Of a DNA stretch of 64,000 nucleotides, positions 43,999 through 51,278 are shown one piece after another. Both the position numbers and the translations under genes were made by a program. The notes below the pieces were generated by a model. The model ran no database searches. It saw only the letters and a list, made by a program, of their open reading frames with translations, and was not told the DNA's origin. Source of the DNA: CAG-791 sp963593905 (GTDB lineage: Bacteria; Bacillota; Clostridia; Lachnospirales; Lachnospiraceae); NCBI GenBank assembly GCA_963593905.1, contig CAVBBL010000001.1, positions 1-64,000 of the forward strand, in the 5' to 3' direction. Each line of letters opens with the position of its first letter. The first letter of the stretch is position 1.

Positions 43999-46833
43999 TT
44001 GGAAAAATTATTGTTGATAGACGGCCACTCTATTTTACACAGAGCCTTTTACGGCATGCCGGATCTGACGAATGCAGCCGGCGTTCACACAGGGGCTGTT
44101 TACGGATTTTTGAATATACTTTTTAAGCTTCTGGAAGAGGAAGCACCGGATTATCTGACGGTGGCGTTTGATGTGCATGCCCCTACCTTCCGCCATCAGA
44201 TCTATGAAGCTTACAAGGGAACCAGAAAGCCGATGCCCCCGGAACTGCGGGAACAGGTGCCGCTCCTTAAAAAGGTTTTGGAGGCAATGGATATTGCCTG
44301 CTGTGAGCAGGCAGGACTGGAAGCGGATGATATCCTGGGAACACTGGCTAAGAATGCTGAAAAGGAAGGCATGAAGGTGACGTTGGTTTCCGGCGACAGA
44401 GATCTGCTGCAGATTGCCACGGACAATATTCTGATCCGCATTCCCAAGACCGCAAAGGGACAGACTACCATTGAAAATTATTATGCGGAGGATGTGCTAA
44501 AGGTATGCGGCGTTACGCCTTTGCAATTCATTGAAGTGAAGGCTTTGATGGGAGATAAGACGGATAATATTCCCGGCGTGCCGAAGGTTGGTGTGAAGAC
44601 GGCCACAGAGCTTATTCAGAAATTTGGCTCTGTGGATGGCGTTTATGCGCATTTGGATGAGGTTTCCCGTAAGCTTCTAAGGGAAGGACTGCGGGAAAAT
44701 GAGGACAGCGCGAGAATGAGCCTGACGCTGGCGACGATCAAGACAGACGCACCGGTGGAACTTGCCAAGGATAAGGCTGCTGTTACTGATTTCTATACGC
44801 CGGCAGCCTTTACGTTGTTTCATGAACTGGGATTCAGAAAATATCTGGATCGCTTTGATCAGGATGCCATGGCCGAAAAGGAAGAAGAAAAGGAACTGCC
44901 TGTCACGGTCATAGAGGATCTGTCTGCAGCGGAGTCCTGTTTTGCGGGAATCCTTCATAAAGTGCAGGAGGGACAAGGAGAGGAAAACTGTGTCTCCTTG
45001 TATATTTTGCCTGATCAGTCAAAGAAAAATATACTGGGTCTTGCCATCGCACAGGGAGAAGAGTACTTTTATTTCTGTCCGGAAGGCTTCCTCACGACGC
45101 CCTATCTCTCCTGCAAATTAGGAGAAATCAGAAAAGCAATCAGGAAAAGGTACATTTCCATGCATGCTGCCAAAGACAGTATGCATGGAAAATCTGAAAG
45201 TGAGAAGACACTGAAAAATTCGGAAGAACAGGGAAATCCTGAGGTCGGAGAAAACTATGAGAAGCAGTGTGATAAGTCGCCGCGGCTGATCTGCTTTGAC
45301 CTGAAAAATCTATATCCTTTCCTGGATATGGAAGAGGAAGAACTGACAGACGGTATCCACATGGAAGGTATACAGGATCTTTTACTTGGCGCCTATCTGG
45401 TCAATCCTCTGAAGAGTGATTATATGCCGGAGGATATAGCCGATGAATATCTACACAGGGCGGTGCAGAGCTGGAAGGAACTGTTTGATAAGAAGACATC
45501 GGAACAAATCATGGAAGAGCGGCCGGCGGATGGCAAAAAATACATCTGCCGCATAGCAGAGATCTTACAAAAAGCAGCTGATCCGATTTTTAAGGAATTG
45601 GAGCACCTAGGCATGTCCCGGTTATATGAGCAGATCGAACTGCCGCTGACTTATGTGCTCTATGATATGGAAAGGCTGGGAATCCGCACGGAGGCAAAGG
45701 CTCTGGCGGACTACAGTCTGGAACTGGAGAAAAAGATCCTTAAGCTGGAGGATAAGATCCATCAGGAGACAGGCAATCCTATCTTCAATATTGCATCCCC
45801 CAAGCAGCTGGGAGAGGTGCTTTTTGAGCAAATGATGCTGCCGGGAGGGAAGAAGACAAAGACCGGATACTCTACCTCAGCGGATATTCTGGAAAAGCTG
45901 GCACCGGAATACCCGGTGGTGGCGGATATTCTGGAGTACAGAGCACTGAGCAAACTGAAATCTACCTATGCGGATGGGCTTTATGCTTTTATTAAAGAGG
46001 ATGGCAGGATTCACTCTACATTTCACCAGACAATCACGGCTACCGGTCGCCTGAGCAGTGCAGATCCCAATCTGCAGAATATTCCCATGCGCACGGAAAA
46101 CGGCAGGCTGATTCGAAAGGCCTTTCTTCCAAAGGACGGATACCTTTTTGCAGATGCGGATTACTCTCAGATTGAACTGCGCATTCTGGCTCATATGTCC
46201 GGTGATGAGGAATTAATCGAGGCATACAGACAGAATCAGGATATTCACAGGATCACAGCTTCCAAGGTCTTTCACATTCCCTTTGAAGAGGTGACGCCTC
46301 TGCAAAGGCGAAATGCGAAGGCAGTGAATTTTGGTATTGTCTATGGAATCAGTTCCTTTGGACTAAGCCAGGATCTGAGTATTTCCAGAGAAGAGGCCAA
46401 GGAATACATTGATGCTTATTTTGAGACCTATCCGGGGATAAAAAAATTTCTGGACAGGATGGTGGAAGAGGCCAAGGAAAATGGCTGTGTGACCACATTA
46501 TTCGGCAGGAGAAGACCGGTACCGGAACTTAAATCCAGTAATTTCATGCAGCGCTCCTTTGGAGAGAGAATCGCCATGAACTCACCGATTCAGGGAACGG
46601 CGGCGGATATTATAAAGATCGCCATGATCAAGGTCTTTGAGACACTGCACCGGCAGGGTATGAAGTCCCGGATGATCCTGCAGATTCACGACGAACTGCT
46701 GATAGAGACGGACCCCTCCGAGAAGGAGCAGGTGGAAAAGCTCCTCCATGACTGCATGAAGGAGGCTGCCGATCTGCGGGTGGCATTGGAGACAGAGGTG
46801 CATACCGGCAGCAGCTGGTATGAGGCAAAGTAA
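43999..46833 (+). CDS. polA: DNA polymerase I
   Basis: A 944-residue polymerase. The 5'-3' exonuclease domain comes first (LLLIDGHSILHRAFYG, GLEADDILG, GDRDLLQI). The central domain lacks the acidic residues of a working proofreading site and carries a Lys/Glu/Ser-rich insert near residues 390-420. The polymerase domain has motif A DADYSQIELR near residue 717, motif B RRNAKAVNFGIVYG and motif C QIHDELL. A TTG at 43999 is preferred because GAGG lies six bases before it and it gives the usual MEKLLLIDGHS start; the ATG at 43987 overlaps that RBS. The stop codon touches a hairpin element. Confidence 0.96.
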   Translation: MEKLLLIDGHSILHRAFYGMPDLTNAAGVHTGAVYGFLNILFKLLEEEAPDYLTVAFDVHAPTFRHQIYEAYKGTRKPMPPELREQVPLLKKVLEAMDIACCEQAGLEADDILGTLAKNAEKEGMKVTLVSGDRDLLQIATDNILIRIPKTAKGQTTIENYYAEDVLKVCGVTPLQFIEVKALMGDKTDNIPGVPKVGVKTATELIQKFGSVDGVYAHLDEVSRKLLREGLRENEDSARMSLTLATIKTDAPVELAKDKAAVTDFYTPAAFTLFHELGFRKYLDRFDQDAMAEKEEEKELPVTVIEDLSAAESCFAGILHKVQEGQGEENCVSLYILPDQSKKNILGLAIAQGEEYFYFCPEGFLTTPYLSCKLGEIRKAIRKRYISMHAAKDSMHGKSESEKTLKNSEEQGNPEVGENYEKQCDKSPRLICFDLKNLYPFLDMEEEELTDGIHMEGIQDLLLGAYLVNPLKSDYMPEDIADEYLHRAVQSWKELFDKKTSEQIMEERPADGKKYICRIAEILQKAADPIFKELEHLGMSRLYEQIELPLTYVLYDMERLGIRTEAKALADYSLELEKKILKLEDKIHQETGNPIFNIASPKQLGEVLFEQMMLPGGKKTKTGYSTSADILEKLAPEYPVVADILEYRALSKLKSTYADGLYAFIKEDGRIHSTFHQTITATGRLSSADPNLQNIPMRTENGRLIRKAFLPKDGYLFADADYSQIELRILAHMSGDEELIEAYRQNQDIHRITASKVFHIPFEEVTPLQRRNAKAVNFGIVYGISSFGLSQDLSISREEAKEYIDAYFETYPGIKKFLDRMVEEAKENGCVTTLFGRRRPVPELKSSNFMQRSFGERIAMNSPIQGTAADIIKIAMIKVFETLHRQGMKSRMILQIHDELLIETDPSEKEQVEKLLHDCMKEAADLRVALETEVHTGSSWYEAK

Positions 46834-46918
46834 ACGTCATCAATGCAAGATCACATCGGAGAATTCGCCTGCGTGAAATTCTCCTCGTGCTGCCGCAGCA
46901 AATTGCAGCATAGAAAGG
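46834..46918 (+). repeat. hairpin leader element (B half, C, D, RBS) upstream of coaE
   Basis: It begins in the polA stop codon: TAAACGTCATCAATGCAAGA is nearly identical to the right half of hairpin B plus linker at 16850-16870. Hairpin C has a GCGTG loop change. D is TGCCGCAGCAAATTGCAGCA with imperfect pairing. It ends in AGAAAGG, the RBS of coaE. Confidence 0.9.
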
Positions 46919-46924
46919 TAAAAA

Positions 46925-47548
46925 ATGAAAGTAATCGGCATTACCGGCGGTGTGGGGTGCGGGAAGTCCAGTTTGCTGGATTATCTGCAGACGCATTATC
47001 GCTGCAGGATCATTAAAGCAGATGAAGCAGCCCATGTGGTGGAGGCGCCCGGAGGAGGCTGTCATGAAGCAATGGCGGCACTTTTGACAGGCTATGATTC
47101 GGCAAAGAAATGGCAGAGAGAGGATGGCAGCTTTGACAATAAAGAAGTGTCTGCACTGATTTTTAAGCATCCGCAGCTGCTGCAAAGCGTCAATGATCTG
47201 GTGCATCCTGCCGTAAAAAATTATATACTGGAAGAGATTGAGAAAGAACGGGAAAGAGGTGCTTTGGATTTCTTCTTTATAGAGGCAGCTATGCTCATCG
47301 AAAACGGTTTTTTACAGTTTGTGGATGAAATGTGGTATATTTATTGCCAGAAAGAAATTCGAATCCAAAGATTAGCCGAAAACCGCGGCTATTCCAGAGA
47401 AAAAGCAGAGAGCATCATGGCAGCCCAGCTGTCGGAGGAGGAGTTCCGGGCACACTGTCAGGCCGTGATCGATAACAGTGGTGATGCACAGGATGCTTTT
47501 CGTCAGGCGGACAGAGAGCTTTTGCGGATAAGGAGAGCGGAGGAATGA
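46925..47548 (+). CDS. coaE: dephospho-CoA kinase
   Basis: A 207-residue kinase for the last step of coenzyme A synthesis. The P-loop is ITGGVGCGKSS, DEAAHVVEAPGG matches the family DAD-type motif, and NDLVHPAV is diagnostic. Length is typical. The RBS is supplied by the hairpin leader. It sits directly after polA, a common order, and the next gene starts four bases after it. Confidence 0.93.
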   Translation: MKVIGITGGVGCGKSSLLDYLQTHYRCRIIKADEAAHVVEAPGGGCHEAMAALLTGYDSAKKWQREDGSFDNKEVSALIFKHPQLLQSVNDLVHPAVKNYILEEIEKERERGALDFFFIEAAMLIENGFLQFVDEMWYIYCQKEIRIQRLAENRGYSREKAESIMAAQLSEEEFRAHCQAVIDNSGDAQDAFRQADRELLRIRRAEE

Positions 47549-47552
47549 CACA

Positions 47553-48350
47553 ATGAGACTGGCCAGTATTGCCAGCGGCAGCAGCGGCAACTGTATCTAT
47601 GCAGGCTCTGAAAATACCCATTTGCTGCTGGATGTGGGCATCACGCGAAAGAGAACAGCGGAAGGATTAAAGCAGTTGGGACTTTCCCTGGAGGATATAG
47701 ACGGTATTTTCATTACCCATGAGCATTCCGATCATATTCAGGGATTGGCAGTCATTGCCAAGCAGACCAATATGCCTGTGTATGCCACCAAAGGTACCAT
47801 CCGTGCGATTCTCGACATGCCCCAATATCAGCATATCGATCCGGAACGTTTTATACCGGTAAAGGCGGATGAAAAAATCGCAGTGGGAGACTTGACAATC
47901 GACCCTATGACGATTTCCCACGATGCGGCGGAGCCTGTGGGGTATCGAGTCCTTCAGGGCAGGAAAAAAGCCTGCGTGTGCACAGACTTAGGATGCTATT
48001 CCGAATATACGGTGGAGTGTCTGCAGGATGCGGACGTACTGCTGTTGGAGGCTAACCACGATGTGAATATGCTGCAGGTGGGGAAATATCCTTATCATTT
48101 AAAACAGCGTATTCTTGGAAAAAAGGGTCATCTTTCTAATGTCTCCTCAGGACAGCTTCTTTGCAGAGTGCTCAATGATCATATGAAGGGCATTCTGTTA
48201 GGACATTTGAGTGCGGAAAATAATCTGCCGGAGCTCGCTTTTGAAACGGTAAGGGTGGAGCTTATGATGGCAGAGGAGGATTACAGGACAGAGGATTTGC
48301 CGCTTATGGTAGCCAGGCGAAAGGAACTGACGCCGGCAGTTGATTTTTAA
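47553..48350 (+). CDS. metallo-beta-lactamase fold hydrolase (YycJ/WalJ-like)
   Basis: A 265-residue protein. SGSSGNCIYAG near the start and the metal motif THEHSDHIQGL are characteristic of YycJ/WalJ proteins, which are thought to process DNA or coordinate cell division and replication. Later ligands include the His in ISHDAAEPVG and GHLSAENN. The gene follows coaE by four bases. A full hairpin element begins directly after its stop codon. Confidence 0.9.
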   Translation: MRLASIASGSSGNCIYAGSENTHLLLDVGITRKRTAEGLKQLGLSLEDIDGIFITHEHSDHIQGLAVIAKQTNMPVYATKGTIRAILDMPQYQHIDPERFIPVKADEKIAVGDLTIDPMTISHDAAEPVGYRVLQGRKKACVCTDLGCYSEYTVECLQDADVLLLEANHDVNMLQVGKYPYHLKQRILGKKGHLSNVSSGQLLCRVLNDHMKGILLGHLSAENNLPELAFETVRVELMMAEEDYRTEDLPLMVARRKELTPAVDF

Positions 48351-48517
48351 GCCGCAATAAATGCGGCACAAGGAGGTAAAATGATCAAAAATGACCGATG
48401 TCATTTTTGGTCATTACATGGATGACGCCAGCGTCATCCAAGCAGATCACATCGGAGAATTCGCCTGCGCGAAATTCTCCTCGTGGTGCCGCAGACAAGC
48501 TGCGGCACAAGGAGGTA
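48351..48517 (+). repeat. full hairpin leader element D-A-B-C-D with RBS
   Basis: First D: GCCGCAATAAATGCGGC followed by ACAAGGAGGTAAA. Hairpin A (48381-48414) has a 15-bp stem around CGAT. B (48420-48439) pairs GGATGACGC with GCGTCATCC. Then C and a second D, TGCCGCAGACAAGCTGCGGC, followed by ACAAGGAGGTAAAA, the RBS of the ACT gene. Both ends carry the same CACAAGGAGGTAAAA. Confidence 0.92.
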
Positions 48518-48520
48518 AAA

Positions 48521-48796
48521 ATGGAAAAGGCAATCATAACAGTAGTAGGCAAGGACACCGTGGGCATTATCGCTTCTGTTTGCACATATCTGGCAGAAAA
48601 TAAGATCAATATCCTGGATATTTCGCAGACTATCGTGCAGGGATATTTTAATATGATGATGATCGTGGATATTACAGATCTTCAGAAACCCTTCGGCGAC
48701 ATGGCCAAGGAGTTAGAGCAGGTCGGCGAGGAAAAAGTCGGCGTACAGATCAAGTGTCAGAGAGAAGATATTTTTGATAAGATGCATCGTATCTAA
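48521..48796 (+). CDS. ACT domain protein (UPF0237)
   Basis: A 91-residue protein consisting of one ACT fold: ITVVGKDTVGIIASVCTYLAE is the ligand-binding loop, followed by NILDISQTIVQGYF. ACT domains bind amino acids and control other proteins. It is the usual neighbour of UPF0210 proteins and may regulate the one encoded next. The start at 48521 follows AGGAGG in the leader. Confidence 0.93.
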   Translation: MEKAIITVVGKDTVGIIASVCTYLAENKINILDISQTIVQGYFNMMMIVDITDLQKPFGDMAKELEQVGEEKVGVQIKCQREDIFDKMHRI

Positions 48797-48824
48797 GAAT
48801 GTATTACGGCATATGGAGGTAAAC

Positions 48825-50189
48825 ATGATAAACTTCGGTGAGGTCAAAGAGACCAATGCCATGATCGAGAAGGAGAATCTCGACGTTCGTACTATCACCA
48901 TGGGCATCAGCCTGTTGGACTGCGCAGATCCGGATTTGGAAGCATTAAAGAAAAAAATCCACGATAAGATTTATAACAGTGCCAAAGATCTGGTAAAGGT
49001 GGGAGAGGATATCTCCAGAGAATATGGAATCCCGATTGTCAATAAACGTATTTCTATCACCCCTATTTCTCTGGTGGCTGGGGGTGCCTGCCACAGCATA
49101 GAGGATTACGTGGAGGTGGCAAAGACACTGGATCAGACGGCCAAGGAGGTGGGCATTAACTTCCTGGGCGGTTATTCCGCGTTGGTGAGCAAAGGTATGA
49201 CGCCGGCAGAGGAGCTCTTTATCCGTTCCATTCCGGACGCACTGGCCCAGACAGAGCTGGTGTGTGCTTCTGTCAATGTGGGTTCTACCAAGACTGGTCT
49301 TAATATGGATGCGGTTCGTCTGATGGGCAGCATCATCCATGAAACAGCAGAAAAGACAAAGGAGAGAGATTCCTTTGGCTGTGCGAAACTGGTGGTATTC
49401 TGCAACGCACCGGATGACAATCCTTTCATGGCCGGCGCCTTTCACGGTGTCACAGAGGCTGACAAGATCATCAATGTCGGCGTCAGCGGTCCCGGCGTTG
49501 TCAAAAATGCGCTGGAGAGCATTCATGGTGAGTCTTTTGAGGTGCTGTGTGAGACAGTGAAGAAGACTGCCTTTAAGGTAACCAGAGTGGGACAGCTGGT
49601 GGCAAAGGAGGCTTCCAGACGACTGGGTATTCCCTTTGGTATCATTGACCTTTCTCTGGCACCCACACCGGCCATCGGCGACAGTGTGGCGGATATCCTC
49701 TGTGAGATGGGCCTGGAATATGCCGGTGCCCCGGGCACTACTGCCGCGTTGGCTCTTTTAAATGATCAGGTAAAGAAGGGCGGCGTCATGGCTTCCTCTT
49801 ATGTGGGCGGCCTCAGCGGTGCATTTATCCCTGTCAGTGAGGATCAGGGCATGATCAATGCAGTGGAAGCAGGTGCCCTTAGTTTGGAAAAATTAGAGGC
49901 AATGACCTGTGTTTGCTCAGTAGGCCTTGATATGATCGCGGTTCCCGGCAAGACAAAGGACACCACGCTGGCCGGCATTATCGCAGATGAGATGGCTATC
50001 GGCATGATCAATCAGAAGACTACTGCCGTTCGTCTGATCCCGGTAATCGGCAAGGATGTAGGAGAGAAGGTAGAGTTTGGTGGATTGCTGGGCTATGCAC
50101 CGATTATGCCTGTGAACAGCTTCTCCTGTGATGAATTTGTAAATCGAAAGGGAAGAATCCCGGCACCGATCCATAGCTTTAAAAACTAA
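48825..50189 (+). CDS. UPF0210 (PFL-family) protein
   Basis: A 454-residue protein. KRISITPISLVAGGACH and the later GAPGTTAALALLNDQVKKGG match UPF0210, a family distantly related to glycyl-radical enzymes in fold, of unknown function. It is nearly always adjacent to an ACT-domain partner, as here. The start at 48825 follows GGAGG; TTACGGCATATGGAGG resembles the tail of hairpin D plus RBS. Confidence 0.93.
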   Translation: MINFGEVKETNAMIEKENLDVRTITMGISLLDCADPDLEALKKKIHDKIYNSAKDLVKVGEDISREYGIPIVNKRISITPISLVAGGACHSIEDYVEVAKTLDQTAKEVGINFLGGYSALVSKGMTPAEELFIRSIPDALAQTELVCASVNVGSTKTGLNMDAVRLMGSIIHETAEKTKERDSFGCAKLVVFCNAPDDNPFMAGAFHGVTEADKIINVGVSGPGVVKNALESIHGESFEVLCETVKKTAFKVTRVGQLVAKEASRRLGIPFGIIDLSLAPTPAIGDSVADILCEMGLEYAGAPGTTAALALLNDQVKKGGVMASSYVGGLSGAFIPVSEDQGMINAVEAGALSLEKLEAMTCVCSVGLDMIAVPGKTKDTTLAGIIADEMAIGMINQKTTAVRLIPVIGKDVGEKVEFGGLLGYAPIMPVNSFSCDEFVNRKGRIPAPIHSFKN

Positions 50190-50263
50190 GGTAATGCTGA
50201 GGGAAGCAGCAAATTCTCAGTATCTTTGGCAAAAACGAATCGAAAAGAAAGGATGCAGCCGAC

Positions 50264-51253
50264 ATGAAGCACGAAAAAAATTATGACGTTACAGCTCTGG
50301 GAGAGCTTCTGATCGATTTTACAGAGAATGGAAAGAGCGGCCAGGGGAATCCTCTTTTTGAGGCAAATCCGGGAGGAGCGCCCTGCAACGTGCTTGCCAT
50401 GCTGACGAAGCTCGGTCATAAGACTGCCTTTGTGGGCAAGGTGGGAGAAGACATGTTTGGCCGCATGCTGAAGGAAAGAGCAGAGGAAGTGGGCATCGAC
50501 ATGTCGGGGCTGGAGATGGATAAGAATATCCACACCACACTGGCTTTTGTACAGACCTTTGCGGATGGTGACAGGGATTTTTCTTTTTACAGAAAGCCCG
50601 GCGCAGATATTATGCTCAACAGGGATGAGGTAAATGTGCACAAAGAAATCATCGCTGGCGCCAGGATCTTCCATTTCGGAACCCTGTCCATGACAGATGA
50701 GATCGTGGAACAGGCCACTAAGGAAGCTCTGACCATTGCCAAGGAGAATGATGCGCTGATTTCCTTTGATCCGAATTACCGGGCACCGCTGTGGGATTCT
50801 GAGGAAGCTGCGAAGCAGAAGATTGCATTCGGTATGCAGAATTGTGATATTATGAAGATCTCTGACAATGAGATCGAACTGATGACCGACGGGAAGGACC
50901 TGGATACTGGCGCCAGATGGCTGCAGGATCGTTTTGAGATTCCTCTTGTTTTTGCCACATTGGGCAAGGAAGGCAGCAGAGCTTACTATCGGGGTGACTG
51001 TGTGGAAGTGGCAGGATTTCCTAATCCTCATACCATAGAGACCACCGGCGCCGGAGATACTTTCTGCGCCTGCGCCCTGCACTTTGTGCTCAAATACGGT
51101 ATTAAGAATCTGGATCGCAGCGCGCTGCGGGAGCTTTTGACCTTTGCTAATGCAGCAGCCAGCCTGATCACTACCCGCAAGGGCGCTCTGTGTGTCATGC
51201 CCACAGAGCAGGAAGTGATGGATTTTATTAAAGAGAGTAATAGAGTGTTATAA
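50264..51253 (+). CDS. PfkB-family carbohydrate kinase, probable fructokinase
   Basis: A 329-residue sugar kinase. GGAPCNVLAML near residue 42 binds the sugar and the C-terminal TTGAGDTFCACAL is the PfkB signature with the catalytic Asp. It resembles fructokinases of Firmicutes; the exact sugar is not certain. RBS AAAGGATG. The gene is followed closely by relA. Confidence 0.92.
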   Translation: MKHEKNYDVTALGELLIDFTENGKSGQGNPLFEANPGGAPCNVLAMLTKLGHKTAFVGKVGEDMFGRMLKERAEEVGIDMSGLEMDKNIHTTLAFVQTFADGDRDFSFYRKPGADIMLNRDEVNVHKEIIAGARIFHFGTLSMTDEIVEQATKEALTIAKENDALISFDPNYRAPLWDSEEAAKQKIAFGMQNCDIMKISDNEIELMTDGKDLDTGARWLQDRFEIPLVFATLGKEGSRAYYRGDCVEVAGFPNPHTIETTGAGDTFCACALHFVLKYGIKNLDRSALRELLTFANAAASLITTRKGALCVMPTEQEVMDFIKESNRVL

Positions 51254-51278
51254 AGGTACTTTGGGAGCGGAAGAGTAT

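Noticed and set aside
16878..48480. Rho-independent terminators at each C hairpin
   Set aside because: Stems are strong but no T run follows in either direction, and the RBS of the next gene comes directly after hairpin D.
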